Below are positions 1 to 8,644 of a stretch of DNA of 36,296 nt, one piece after another (within the stretch, counting starts at the first letter, position 1; every line of letters begins with the position of its first letter). The DNA is from Acidimicrobiaceae bacterium (lineage in GTDB: Bacteria > Actinomycetota > Acidimicrobiia > Acidimicrobiales > Bog-793). The notes under the pieces are model-generated. The model had not been told where the DNA came from, searched no databases, and worked only from the letters and a program-made list of their open reading frames with translations. Location: NCBI GenBank assembly GCA_025464005.1, contig JAODBO010000084.1, positions 1 through 36,296 of the forward strand, written 5' to 3'. Both the position numbers and the translations under genes were made by a program.

Positions 1-1180
1 TGGCGAGCAGCTCGCGCGAGATCACCATGCGCTGGACCTCGGAGGTGCCCTCGCCGATCTCGAGGATCTTCGCGTCACGGTAGAAGCGGGCCACGGGCGT
101 CTCGTTCATGAAGCCGTAGCCGCCGAAAATCTGGGTCGCCTCGCGGGCATTGGCCATCGCGGCATCAGAGCTCGTGAGCTTGGCGATGGCCGCCTGCATC
201 TTGAACGGCTCGCCTCGCTCCATACGAGCGATCGCGTCGTAGTAGGCGAGCCGTGAGAGATGCACCCGCGCCGCCATGTCCGCGAGCTTGAACTGGATCG
301 CCTGGAAGTCGCCGATCTTCTTGCCGAACGCCGAGCGTTCGACGACGTAGCCCAGGCACTCGTCGAGACACCCTTGCGCGAGGCCCACCGACAGCGCCGC
401 GATGGCGATGCGGCCCTCGTCCAGGACCGCCAGGAACTGCGAGTACCCGCGACCGAGCGGCCCGAGGAGGTTCGCAGCCGGGACGCGGCAGTCGCTGAAG
501 GAGAGCTCGTGGGTGTCCGAGGCGCACCAGCCAACCTTGGAGTACTTCTCGGCAACGGAGAAGCCCGGAGCGCCCGCCGGGACGATAATCGTCGAGATCC
601 CGCGCTCACCCGCGTCCGCGCCCTCGGTCAGCGCCGTGATGATGACGAAACCCGTGATGTCGGTGCCCGAGTTGGTGATGAACGACTTGCTCCCGTTGAT
701 GACGAACTCGTCGCCCTCGCGTCGCGCGCTCGTGCTCGTCGCCTCCGCGTCGGAGCCTCCCCCGGGCTCGGTCAGACCGAAGGCGCCGAGCATCTCCCCG
801 GAGCACAGTGCGGGCAGCCACCTCCGGCGCTGATCCTCGTCGCCGAAGCGGTAGATGAGCATCGCCCCGAGACCGGTGCTCGCCTCGAGCGTTATCGCCA
901 CCGACGAGTCCACCCGGGCGAGCTCCTCGAGGGTCAGGCAGAAGGCGAGACAGTCGCCGCCGGAGCCGCCGACGTCCTCGGAGAAGGGAAGCCCGAACAG
1001 CCCGAGCTCGCCCATCTTGGCGATTATCGGGTAGGGAAACGCAGCGCGCTCGTAGTAGTCAGCGATGACCGGTGCGATCTCGGCACGCGCGAAACGCTCG
1101 ACGGTACGCCGCAGCTCCTCGTGCTCCTCGCTGAGCTCGCCCCGGACCGCGGGAGCGGGTCCCGACGCCACTGTCGTCAT
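1..1180 (-). CDS. Acyl-CoA dehydrogenase, probably isovaleryl-CoA dehydrogenase (3' end cut by window)
   Basis: FAD-dependent alpha,beta-dehydrogenation of an acyl-CoA; leucine-pathway isovaleryl-CoA is the likely substrate because the gene ends an operon with methylcrotonyl-CoA carboxylase and HMG-CoA lyase. The frame is open from ATG 1180 to the window edge (393 residues), close to the family's usual length, so only a short C-terminal tail is missing. Visible family features are the N-terminal 'LFGLPF' region, 'AFGLTEPGGGSDA' around the flavin/substrate site, 'SKSFITN', and the C-terminal 'GEGTSE' segment holding the probable catalytic base, Glu377, followed by 'VQRMVISREL'. The ATG overlaps the stop of the upstream lyase gene by 4 nt (ATGA), indicating translational coupling. 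Family assignment is secure; substrate is inferred from context. Confidence 0.93.
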   Translation of the reverse strand, partial: MTTVASGPAPAVRGELSEEHEELRRTVERFARAEIAPVIADYYERAAFPYPIIAKMGELGLFGLPFSEDVGGSGGDCLAFCLTLEELARVDSSVAITLEASTGLGAMLIYRFGDEDQRRRWLPALCSGEMLGAFGLTEPGGGSDAEATSTSARREGDEFVINGSKSFITNSGTDITGFVIITALTEGADAGERGISTIIVPAGAPGFSVAEKYSKVGWCASDTHELSFSDCRVPAANLLGPLGRGYSQFLAVLDEGRIAIAALSVGLAQGCLDECLGYVVERSAFGKKIGDFQAIQFKLADMAARVHLSRLAYYDAIARMERGEPFKMQAAIAKLTSSDAAMANAREATQIFGGYGFMNETPVARFYRDAKILEIGEGTSEVQRMVISRELLA

Positions 1181-2127
1181 CTCGCATCCTCCTTCGTCAT
1201 TGCTCGCACGACCCGGGAGGCACTGGGCCTGCCGAGCTGTTCGGCCATCCACGCGCTTGTCGACACCAGCTCGTCGAGGTGCACGCCGGTCTGGACGCCG
1301 AGGCCCTCGAGCTGGAAGACGAGGTCCTCGGTCGCGAGATTTCCCGTCGCGCTCTTCGCGAAGGGACAGCCGCCGAGGCCGCCCGCGGACGCGTCCACGC
1401 TCGACACGCCGCACTGCAGCGCGGCGAGCGTGTTGGCCAGCGCCTGGCCGTAGGTGTCGTGGAAGTGAACGGCCAGACGCTCGGGACCCACGCCCACCTC
1501 CGCGAGGGCCTCGATCATCGCGACGACGTGTCCCGGCGTGGCGACGCCGATGGTGTCGCCGAGGCTCAGCTCGTAGCAGCCGAGATCGACGAGCCGCCGA
1601 CCCACGCTCACGACCTCCGCGACCTGGACGGCGCCTTCCCACGGATCCCCGAAGCACATCGACACATAGCCTCGGACGGCCGTGCCCGAGCGCTCCGCCT
1701 CGGCGAGGACGGCGGCGATCATCGCCAGCGACTCCTCCCGCGACCTGTTGAGGTTGGCCTTGGCGAAGCTCTCGGTCGCGCTCGTGAAGACGGCGACCTC
1801 GTGAAGGCCCGCGCCGAGTGCTCGCGACAGTCCCTCGACGTTCGGCACGAGCGCCGACAGCCGGACGCTGGCGGGAAGCTGGCGCCGCCCGAGCTCCGCG
1901 ACGAGCGCTTCGGCGTCTGCCAGCTGGGGAACGCGTTCGGGCCGGACGAAGGCGGTCACTTCGATCGAGGTGAGCCCGGCGTGCGCGAGGCGCTCGACGA
2001 GATCCGCCTTGGTGGCCGTCGCGAGGACGGCGGTCTCGTTCTGCAGGCCGTCGCGAGGACCGACCTCGTGGATGGTGACACTACGGGGCACTCCCTCGAG
2101 CGCCATCTGTTGCGGCAGCCCCGTCAC
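1177..2127 (-). CDS. mvaB: Hydroxymethylglutaryl-CoA lyase
   Basis: Cleaves HMG-CoA to acetyl-CoA and acetoacetate, the last step of leucine degradation. The 316-residue protein has the family's usual length. It shows the N-terminal TIM-barrel motif 'EVGPRDGLQNE' (metal and substrate binding), 'HFHDTYGQALAN' with metal-binding histidines, and the signature loop 'AGGLGGCPFA', whose cysteine is the catalytic loop residue. The GTG start at 2127 overlaps the TGA of the biotin carboxylase gene by 4 nt, and the gene's own TGA overlaps the next ATG. An isopropylmalate-synthase-like activity is much less likely given the loop and the operon. No targeting sequence; cytoplasmic. Confidence 0.93.
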   Translation of the reverse strand: MTGLPQQMALEGVPRSVTIHEVGPRDGLQNETAVLATATKADLVERLAHAGLTSIEVTAFVRPERVPQLADAEALVAELGRRQLPASVRLSALVPNVEGLSRALGAGLHEVAVFTSATESFAKANLNRSREESLAMIAAVLAEAERSGTAVRGYVSMCFGDPWEGAVQVAEVVSVGRRLVDLGCYELSLGDTIGVATPGHVVAMIEALAEVGVGPERLAVHFHDTYGQALANTLAALQCGVSSVDASAGGLGGCPFAKSATGNLATEDLVFQLEGLGVQTGVHLDELVSTSAWMAEQLGRPSASRVVRAMTKEDAR

Positions 2128-4145
2128 GGGTCGACTCCACCGTGCGCGATGGCCGGCTCCTCGTCGGCCGCCTTCTCGACGACGACGAGCGGGCCGTCGA
2201 GCGCCACCTTGTCCCCCGTGACGACGAGCACCTCGGTGACGACGCCGTCCACGGGCGCGACGAGCGCGTGCTCCATCTTCATCGCCTCGACACCGAGCAA
2301 CGCTTGGCCGGCGCGAACCCGCTCGCCCGCCACGACGTGCACCGCCCCGACCACCCCGGGCATCGGGCTCCTGATCGGACCCTCTGCGGCGACGCGGGCC
2401 CTTAACCCAGCAGTCGCTCCGAGCGTGAGCTCGACGATCGCCCAGGTCTTGCCACCTGTCGCCAGCCAGACGACCCGGTCGTGCACGGCGACGCGATAGC
2501 GACGGGTCTCGCCGGCGAAGGCCACGATGATCCCGCCGTCCAGCTCGCGAGCAGCTGCGTGCGACGGGTCACCCTCGCCGACGGCCACGACCGCGTCGGC
2601 GGGCCTCCCGCGCTGGCGCACCTCGACGACCCTGCCGTCAGATCCGGAGAAGCGCCGGCGCGTCCACGCCGCGGCGCCGAGCCGCCAGCCGTCGCCCGCT
2701 GCCCAAGGGTCTGTCGTCGGGCCACGCCCGCGAGAGTCGAGCGATCGGGCGAGCGCCGCCGCGACGAAGACGTGGTCGGGCTCGTCGAGTCGTGCCAGCT
2801 CGTCGACACTTCGCTCCACGAGCCCGGTGTCGAGCCGACCGGCGACGACCTCGGGATGATCGAGCAGCGCGATGAGGTAGGCGAGGTTCGTTCCGACGCC
2901 GAGGACCGTCGTCGCCGAGAGCGCGCCGCTGAGCCGCCTGAGCGCGTCGCCGCGCTCGGGCGCCCAGGCGATGACCTTGGCGAGCATCGGGTCGTAGGTG
3001 CTGCCCACCACGAGACCGGGGACGAGAGCCGAGTCCACACGGATGTGCTCGCCGGTCGCCTCGACGACCTCGAGCACCGTTCCCGCGCTCGGCAGGAAGG
3101 CGCGCGACGGATCCTCCGCGTAGAGGCGGGCCTCGATCGCATGGCCGTGGACGGCGACCTCGCTCTGGCCGAAGGGCAGCTCCTCACCCTCCGCCACCCG
3201 CAGCTGGAGCTCGACGAGGTCGAGACCGGTCACCATCTCGGTGACCGGGTGCTCGACCTGCAAGCGCGTGTTCATCTCGAGGAAGTAGAAGTCCTCGGGA
3301 TGGTCCCCGGCGACGATGAACTCGACGGTTCCCGCACCGACGTAGCCACAGGCGCGCCCGAGCGCTATCGCACTCGCGCCCATCGCGTCGCGCGTCCTCT
3401 CGTCGAGTGCCGGCGACGGCGCCTCCTCGACGATCTTCTGGTGGCGACGCTGCAGGCTGCACTCGCGCTCGCCGAGGTGCACGACGTGGCCGTGGGAGTC
3501 CGCGAGCACCTGGATCTCGATATGGCGCGAACGGGCCATCCACCTCTCGAGCAGCAGGGTGTCGTCGCCGAAGGCGCTGCGGGCCTCTCGCCTCGCGCGG
3601 GCGATCTCCTCGCCGAGGCTGCGCTCGTCCTCGACGAGGCGCATGCCTTTGCCCCCACCTCCCGCGGAGGGCTTCACCAGCACGGGGAGGCCGAGCTCGA
3701 GGGCCGCGGTGACGAGCTCCTCGTCCGACATGCCCGGTGCCCCTCGTCCTTCGAGCACGGGCACGCCGACCGCCGCGGCGGCCTGCCTGGCGCGGATCTT
3801 GTCGCCCATCGTCTCGACCGAGGTCGCCGGCGGCCCGACGAACACGACGCCTGCCGCGCCACACGCGCGCGCGAAGTCGGCGTTCTCGGAGAGGAACCCG
3901 TACCCGGGATGAACGGCATCCGCCCCCGAGAAGGCCACGGCGCGCAGCACCTCGTCGGAGTCGAGGTAGCCCTCGTTAGCTCCGGGGCGGCCGATCGCAA
4001 CCGCCAAATCGGCTTCTCGCACGTGGCGCGCGTCTGCGTCCACAGCGGTGTGGACGGCGACGGAGCGGATCCCCAGTCTCCGCAGCGTCCGGATCACCCG
4101 GACCGCGATCTCGCCCCGGTTGGCGACGAGGACGCTCTCGAACAT
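2124..4145 (-). CDS. accA1: Methylcrotonyl-CoA carboxylase alpha subunit (biotin carboxylase plus biotin carrier)
   Basis: ATP-dependent carboxylation of biotin, supplying the carboxyl group for 3-methylcrotonyl-CoA. The 673-residue protein begins 'MFESVLVANRGEIAVRVIRT', has the ATP-grasp glycine loop 'SAGGGGKGMR', the biotin carboxylase active-site segments 'ERECSLQRRHQKIVEEAPS' and 'EMNTRLQVEHPVTE', and a C-terminal biotinyl domain with 'EAMKMEH' (biotinylated Lys623). The open frame extends far upstream across the neighbouring gene, but homology begins at ATG 4145, only 5 nt after the stop of the carboxyltransferase gene. It overlaps the lyase start by 4 nt. Other acyl-CoA carboxylases share this subunit type, so specificity rests on the partner beta subunit. 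Confidence 0.92.
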   Translation of the reverse strand: MFESVLVANRGEIAVRVIRTLRRLGIRSVAVHTAVDADARHVREADLAVAIGRPGANEGYLDSDEVLRAVAFSGADAVHPGYGFLSENADFARACGAAGVVFVGPPATSVETMGDKIRARQAAAAVGVPVLEGRGAPGMSDEELVTAALELGLPVLVKPSAGGGGKGMRLVEDERSLGEEIARARREARSAFGDDTLLLERWMARSRHIEIQVLADSHGHVVHLGERECSLQRRHQKIVEEAPSPALDERTRDAMGASAIALGRACGYVGAGTVEFIVAGDHPEDFYFLEMNTRLQVEHPVTEMVTGLDLVELQLRVAEGEELPFGQSEVAVHGHAIEARLYAEDPSRAFLPSAGTVLEVVEATGEHIRVDSALVPGLVVGSTYDPMLAKVIAWAPERGDALRRLSGALSATTVLGVGTNLAYLIALLDHPEVVAGRLDTGLVERSVDELARLDEPDHVFVAAALARSLDSRGRGPTTDPWAAGDGWRLGAAAWTRRRFSGSDGRVVEVRQRGRPADAVVAVGEGDPSHAAARELDGGIIVAFAGETRRYRVAVHDRVVWLATGGKTWAIVELTLGATAGLRARVAAEGPIRSPMPGVVGAVHVVAGERVRAGQALLGVEAMKMEHALVAPVDGVVTEVLVVTGDKVALDGPLVVVEKAADEEPAIAHGGVDP

Positions 4146-4150
4146 GGCCG

Positions 4151-5776
4151 TCACATCCTGAACACGCCGTAGGCGACGGGCTCGAGCGGCGCGTTCGCCA
4201 CGACCGACAGCGCGAGCCCGAGCACGGTCCTCGTGTCCTTCGGATCGATCACCCCGTCGTCCCAGAGCCGCGCCGTCGAGTAGTACGGGTGACCCTGAAG
4301 CTCGTACTGCTCGAGGATCGGGCGCTTGAAGCCCAGCTCCTCCGCGTCCGACCAGGGCTCGCCCCGTCCCTCCAGCTGGTCGCGGCGCACGGTCGCGAGC
4401 ACCGAGGCGGCCTCTGCTCCTCCCATGACCGAGATCCGGGCGTTCGGCCACATCCACAACAGCCGCGGCGAGAAGGCGCGACCGGACATGCTGTAGTTCC
4501 CGGCGCCGAACGACCCGCCGATCACGACCGTGAGCTTCGGGACTCGGGCACAGGCCACGGCGGTGACCATCTTCGCCCCGTGCTTGGCGATGCCGCCGCT
4601 CTCGTACTCGCGTCCGACCATGAAGCCGTTGACGTTCTGAAGAAAGACCAACGGCGTCCGACGCTTGTCGCAGAGCTCGATGAAGTGCGCTCCCTTCATC
4701 GCCGACTCGCTGAACAGGACCCCGTTGTTCGCCACGATGCCGACCGGATGGCCGTGGATGCGGGCGAAGCCGGTGACGAGCGTGCTGCCGTACTCCGCCT
4801 TGAACTCGGCGAAGCGGCTGGCGTCGACTATCCGGGCGATCACCTCGCGCACGTCGTACTGGGTCCGCCCGTCGGCGGGCACCACGGCATACAGGCCCTC
4901 GGGGTCTACCTCCGGCTCCTCGCTCGGATGGACCTCCCAGGGAGCCGGTGCACGCGGGGCCAGCGTCGAGACGATCGATCGGACGATCGCCAGCGCGTGG
5001 TCGTCGTCCTCCGCCAGGTGGTCGGTCACGCCCGACACCCGTGCATGAACCTCGGCCCCGCCGAGCTCCTCGGCCGACACGACCTCGCCGGTGGCGGCAC
5101 GCACGAGGGGCGGGCCCCCGAGGAAGATCGTCCCCTGTCCCCGCACGATCACGGCCTCGTCGCTCATCGCCGGTACGTACGCTCCCCCGGCGGTGCACGA
5201 CCCGAGGACCGCAGCGATCTGGGCGATGCCGAGGGCTGACATTGTCGCCTGGTTGTAGAAGATCCGGCCGAAGTGCTCGCGATCGGGGAACACCTCGTCC
5301 TGCAGGGGCAGGAAGGCGCCTCCGGAGTCGACGAGGTAGATGCACGGCAGGTGGTTCTCCCGAGCGATCTCCTGGGCGCGCAGGTGCTTCTTCACCGTCA
5401 TCGGGTAGTACGTGCCGCCCTTGACCGTCGCGTCGTTCGCCACGACGAGGCACTCCCTGGCATCGATCCGACCGATGCCGGTGACGATCCCCGCAGAGGG
5501 CACCTCGTCGCCGTACATGCCGTACGCGGCGAGCGCGGAGAGCTCGAGGAACGGTGACCCCGCGTCGAGGAGCCGGTCGACGCGCTCGCGCGCGAGCAGC
5601 TTGCCGCGCGACCGGTGCCGCTCGCGCGCCTTCTCGCTTCCCCCCTCGCGCGCGCGTGCGAGCTGGTCGCGAAGATCGGCGACGAGGTCGCCGAGTGCTT
5701 CTGCGTTGCTCGAACCGGCCTTCGAGTGCACGTCGAGAGCCGATCGCAATGTCGGCTGCTCGACGAGCTGGACCAT
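4151..5776 (-). CDS. accD1: Methylcrotonyl-CoA carboxylase beta subunit (carboxyltransferase)
   Basis: Transfers the carboxyl group from biotin to 3-methylcrotonyl-CoA, giving 3-methylglutaconyl-CoA. The 541-residue protein carries segments diagnostic of the MCC branch of the family: '[18 protein letters not shown]', '[20 protein letters not shown]', '[15 protein letters not shown]', '[16 protein letters not shown]' and '[17 protein letters not shown]', with the two crotonase-type halves in order. ATG 5776 is chosen because homology starts there and a GAGGGGG Shine-Dalgarno lies 8 nt upstream; the open frame continues further without family similarity. First gene of the leucine operon, divergent from the TetR gene at 5906, with a palindrome between them. 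Methylglutaconyl-CoA hydratase is not in the window. Confidence 0.94.
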   Translation of the reverse strand: MVQLVEQPTLRSALDVHSKAGSSNAEALGDLVADLRDQLARAREGGSEKARERHRSRGKLLARERVDRLLDAGSPFLELSALAAYGMYGDEVPSAGIVTGIGRIDARECLVVANDATVKGGTYYPMTVKKHLRAQEIARENHLPCIYLVDSGGAFLPLQDEVFPDREHFGRIFYNQATMSALGIAQIAAVLGSCTAGGAYVPAMSDEAVIVRGQGTIFLGGPPLVRAATGEVVSAEELGGAEVHARVSGVTDHLAEDDDHALAIVRSIVSTLAPRAPAPWEVHPSEEPEVDPEGLYAVVPADGRTQYDVREVIARIVDASRFAEFKAEYGSTLVTGFARIHGHPVGIVANNGVLFSESAMKGAHFIELCDKRRTPLVFLQNVNGFMVGREYESGGIAKHGAKMVTAVACARVPKLTVVIGGSFGAGNYSMSGRAFSPRLLWMWPNARISVMGGAEAASVLATVRRDQLEGRGEPWSDAEELGFKRPILEQYELQGHPYYSTARLWDDGVIDPKDTRTVLGLALSVVANAPLEPVAYGVFRM

Positions 5777-5862
5777 GCTGACCGCCCCCTCGCGTCGTGG
5801 CTTCTCGAGAACGCCACCCCGCGCTTGCCACCCGCCCGCGACCTTGCGCGGCGCGTGCAACG

Positions 5863-5876
5863 TTAGCGCGCGTTAA
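5863..5876. promoter_or_regulatory. Imperfect palindrome between divergent accD1 and TetR gene; candidate operator
   Basis: TTAGCG-CG-CGTTAA has 6-nt arms with one mismatch and is flanked by AAC on the left and CT on the right. It lies in the 129-nt gap between divergent genes, just where the -35 region of the TetR promoter should be (the -10-like TAGCAT is at 5894-5899). Position and symmetry fit a TetR-type autoregulatory operator that could also control the leucine operon. Seen: the symmetry and position. Inferred: the bound protein. Confidence 0.5.
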
Positions 5877-5893
5877 CTCGCCTCGTGATCGCG

Positions 5894-5899
5894 TAGCAT
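5894..5899 (+). promoter_or_regulatory. -10-like element of a probably leaderless TetR transcript
   Basis: TAGCAT lies 6 nt before ATG 5906, and there is no purine-rich Shine-Dalgarno at the proper distance. This spacing would put the transcription start at or next to the ATG. The palindrome at 5863-5876 falls in the -35 region. Confidence 0.4.
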
Positions 5900-5905
5900 C
5901 GGCGG

Positions 5906-6529
5906 ATGCCTCCGCGCCGCGCCGTCCCTGCGCCGGGCCCCACTGCTGGCGTGACCCCCGCGTCCCGCAAGCAGCAGATCCTGGACATCGCGGCTCAACT
6001 GTTCGCGGAGCGCGGATTCCTCGGTGTGTCGATCGACGACCTCGGCGCGGCGGTCGGCTTCAGCGGCCCGGCCCTCTACCGTCACTTCCCGGCAAAGGAC
6101 GCCGTGCTCGCGGAGATGCTGATCTCGATCAGCGAGGATCTCCTCGCCGGAGCAAAGGCGCGAGTCGCAGAGGCCAAGAGCGCACGCGACGCTCCCCGCC
6201 AGCTCGTCGACTTCCACGTCGGCTTCGCTCTCGACCACCCCGCTTTGATCACGGTGCAGAGCAGGGACCTCGGTAATCTCGGGCGACGCGAGCAGGCGAG
6301 GGTGCGAAGCCTGCAGCGCGCCTACGTCGAGACCTGGGTCGACGCCGTCGTTCGCGTCGCACCGGGCACCGAGCGGGCGGCGGCTCGGGCCGCCGTGCAG
6401 GCGGTGATCGGGCTCATCAACTCCACCCCGCACAGCGCGCACCTCGACCGGGACGAGATGGCGAAGTTGCTGCACCGGATGGCGCTTGCTGCGCTCGACG
6501 CGGCCGCTCCTTGCGGCATTAGTCTCTAG
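5906..6529 (+). CDS. TetR/AcrR family transcriptional regulator
   Basis: A 207-residue regulator. After about 20 residues of Pro/Ala-rich lead, the TetR DNA-binding domain is clear: 'RKQQILDIAAQLFAERGFLGVSIDDLGAAVGFSGPALYRHFPAKDAVL', with the recognition helix near 'SGPALYRHF' (about residues 50-58). The C-terminal half is an all-helical ligand domain with no recognisable specificity. It is divergent from the leucine operon and ends 42 nt before bkdA on the same strand, so it probably represses both operons and its own gene. A CoA thioester or branched-chain keto acid is a reasonable ligand guess but is not shown by the sequence. Confidence 0.88.
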   Translation: MPPRRAVPAPGPTAGVTPASRKQQILDIAAQLFAERGFLGVSIDDLGAAVGFSGPALYRHFPAKDAVLAEMLISISEDLLAGAKARVAEAKSARDAPRQLVDFHVGFALDHPALITVQSRDLGNLGRREQARVRSLQRAYVETWVDAVVRVAPGTERAAARAAVQAVIGLINSTPHSAHLDRDEMAKLLHRMALAALDAAAPCGISL

Positions 6530-6571
6530 ATCGCGGACGACAGCCGGCTCGGGTCGATCCGATGGAGTGCC

Positions 6572-7666
6572 ATGGCGATCACGGATCGCGCCGAGGCGCC
6601 GGTGGCGGCCTCGACGCTTCAGGTACTTGCGCCCGACGGCGCGGTCGTTCCCGGTGCTCGCTACCCCTTCGAGCTAAGTGACGCAGACCACGTCGGCATG
6701 CTCACGGCGATGACCGTGACGCGTCGCCTCGACGGCGAGTTCGTGAACCTGCAGCGCCAGGGCCAGCTGGCGCTCTATCCCTCCTGCCTCGGCCAGGAGG
6801 CGGCGCAGGTGGGGATCACGTCCGCGACCCGCGACAACGACTGGCTGTTCCCCCAGTACAGGGAGCTGGGTGCCTTCGTCGTGCGCGGCGTAGATCCCGC
6901 GGGGATCGGTCATATGTGGCGCGGCATGGCACACGGCGGGACCGGGCTCATCGAGAAGTGCTGCGCCCCGATCACCATTCCTATCGGGACACACGCTCCC
7001 CATGCCGTCGGCTACGCGCTCGGGGCGAAGTTCGACGGCGTGGACACCGTCGCGGTCACGTTCATCGGCGACGGGGCGACGAGCGAGGGAGACGTGCACG
7101 AGGCGCTCAACATGGCGGCCGTCTTCCAGGTGCCGTGCATCTTCGTCGTGCAGAACAACCACTGGGCGATATCGGTCCCGCTCTCTGCCCAGACCCGGGT
7201 GACCGACATCGCGAGCAAGGCCGCTGGCTATGGCATGGCGGGCGTCCGCTGCGACGGCAACGACGTCCTCGCCTGCCGGGTCGTGATGCGCGACGCGCTA
7301 CTGCGCGCCCGGGAAGGCCGGGGGCCGACCTTGATCGAGGCCGTGACCTACCGGATGGGCGCCCACACGACCGCGGACGACCCGACGCGCTATCGCTCCG
7401 AGGGGGAGCTCGAGCTGTGGCGCCGGCGGGACCCGATCGACCGCTACCGCAGCCACCTCGTCGCAGCCGGGATCTGGACCGCGCAGCACGAGGAGCGCGC
7501 CACAGAGACCGGCGAGCGCGCCGCGAAACGGCTGCGCGACGAGGTGTTCGACGCTCCGATGCCCGATCCGCTCTCGGTCTTCGACCACGTGCTCTCGCGC
7601 AGGAGCGGTGAGCTCGAGCGCCAGAGGCGCCAGCTGGCACGCGAGACGGGCAGGGACGCGACGTGA
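6572..7666 (+). CDS. bkdA: Branched-chain 2-oxoacid dehydrogenase E1 component, alpha subunit
   Basis: Thiamine-diphosphate-dependent decarboxylation of branched-chain 2-oxoacids, together with the beta subunit. The 364-residue protein has the thiamine diphosphate motif starting at 'GDGATSEGD' (about residue 166) and ending 'QNN' (about 196), plus 'YPSCLGQEAAQVG' and the phosphorylation-loop-like region 'RMGAHTTADDPTRYR'. A GGAG lies 5 nt before ATG 6572. Pyruvate dehydrogenase E1 alpha is closely related, but the divergent leucine operon and the mycobacterial parallel (bkdABC beside accA1/accD1) favour the branched-chain enzyme. The stop overlaps the bkdB start by 4 nt. Confidence 0.86.
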   Translation: MAITDRAEAPVAASTLQVLAPDGAVVPGARYPFELSDADHVGMLTAMTVTRRLDGEFVNLQRQGQLALYPSCLGQEAAQVGITSATRDNDWLFPQYRELGAFVVRGVDPAGIGHMWRGMAHGGTGLIEKCCAPITIPIGTHAPHAVGYALGAKFDGVDTVAVTFIGDGATSEGDVHEALNMAAVFQVPCIFVVQNNHWAISVPLSAQTRVTDIASKAAGYGMAGVRCDGNDVLACRVVMRDALLRAREGRGPTLIEAVTYRMGAHTTADDPTRYRSEGELELWRRRDPIDRYRSHLVAAGIWTAQHEERATETGERAAKRLRDEVFDAPMPDPLSVFDHVLSRRSGELERQRRQLARETGRDAT

Positions 7667-8640
7667 GCGCCGTGACCATGGTCGAGGCGATCAACGCCGG
7701 CTTGGCCGACGCGATGGCCGACGACGACCACGTCCTCGTGTTCGGTGAGGACGTCGGTCGCCTCGGCGGCGTCTTTCGGGTCACCGACGGCCTTCAGGCG
7801 CGCTTCGGCCAGAGGCGGTGCTTCGACACTCCACTTGCGGAAGCGGGGATCGTGGGCCTCGCGATCGGGCTCTCGATGCGCGGCTATCGCCCGGTGCCGG
7901 AGCTCCAGTTCGACGGGTTCAGCTACCCCGCCCTCGACCAGGTGATCAGCCACCTGGCCAAGTACCGCAACCGCTCGCAGGGTGCGATGCCAATGCGGGT
8001 GACGGTGCGGATACCGTCGTTCGGCGGTATCGGGTCGCCGGAGCACCACTGCGAGTCTCCCGAGACCTACTTCGCCCACACCGCAGGCGTGCGCGTCGTC
8101 TCGCCCTCCAACCCAGCGGACGCGTACTCGATGCTGCGCGAGTCGATCGCGGGGGACGACCCCGTGATCTTTCTCGAGCCGAAGAGGCGCTACTGGTCGC
8201 GCCAGGATCTCGCCCTGCCGGTCACGACCGAGCCCTCGGACCGGGCACGGGTGGCGCGGCCGGGATCGGACGTGACCGTCGTCGCCTACGGCGCGATGGT
8301 CCGCGTCGCGCTCGACGCGGCCGAGGTGGCCGAGCGGGATGGCGGCGTGAGCCTCGAGGTGGTCGACCTGCGTTGCCTCGCGCCGCTCGACCTCGACGCC
8401 GTGCTCGACTCGGTCCGGCGCACCGGCCGCTGCATCGTCGTCCACGAAGCGCCGCGGACGCTCGGCCTCGGTGCAGAGATCGCTGCCGTCGTCCAGGAAC
8501 GTGCGTTCCACAGTCTCGAGGCGCCAGTGCTCAGAGTTACCGGATTCGACACGCCCTATCCTCCGGCGACCTTGGAGGGCGTCTGGCTCCCGGGCGTCGA
8601 TCGCCTGCTCGACGCCGTCGAGCAGGTGCTGGAGCCCTGA
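7663..8640 (+). CDS. bkdB: Branched-chain 2-oxoacid dehydrogenase E1 component, beta subunit
   Basis: Partner of E1 alpha, forming the alpha2beta2 decarboxylase. The 325-residue protein is full length and starts with a GTG overlapping the upstream TGA. Typical features: 'VFGEDVGRLGGVFRVTDGL' near the N terminus, 'FDTPLAEAGIVGLAIGLSMRGYRPVPE' (contact with the cofactor in the partner), 'RIPSFGGIGSPEHHCESPE', and a C-terminal transketolase-like domain with 'DLRCLAPLDLDAVLDSVRRTGR'. The E2 gene follows after 4 nt. Cytoplasmic. Confidence 0.88.
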   Translation: MSAVTMVEAINAGLADAMADDDHVLVFGEDVGRLGGVFRVTDGLQARFGQRRCFDTPLAEAGIVGLAIGLSMRGYRPVPELQFDGFSYPALDQVISHLAKYRNRSQGAMPMRVTVRIPSFGGIGSPEHHCESPETYFAHTAGVRVVSPSNPADAYSMLRESIAGDDPVIFLEPKRRYWSRQDLALPVTTEPSDRARVARPGSDVTVVAYGAMVRVALDAAEVAERDGGVSLEVVDLRCLAPLDLDAVLDSVRRTGRCIVVHEAPRTLGLGAEIAAVVQERAFHSLEAPVLRVTGFDTPYPPATLEGVWLPGVDRLLDAVEQVLEP

Positions 8641-8644
8641 GGCG

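Noticed and set aside
260..1453. A 397-codon plus-strand open frame
   Set aside because: Antisense to the acyl-CoA dehydrogenase and HMG-CoA lyase genes, whose motifs are unmistakable.
2124..5831. A 1235-codon open frame on the minus strand
   Set aside because: Only the part from ATG 4145 is the biotin carboxylase subunit; the upstream part is an Arg-rich shadow of the carboxyltransferase gene.
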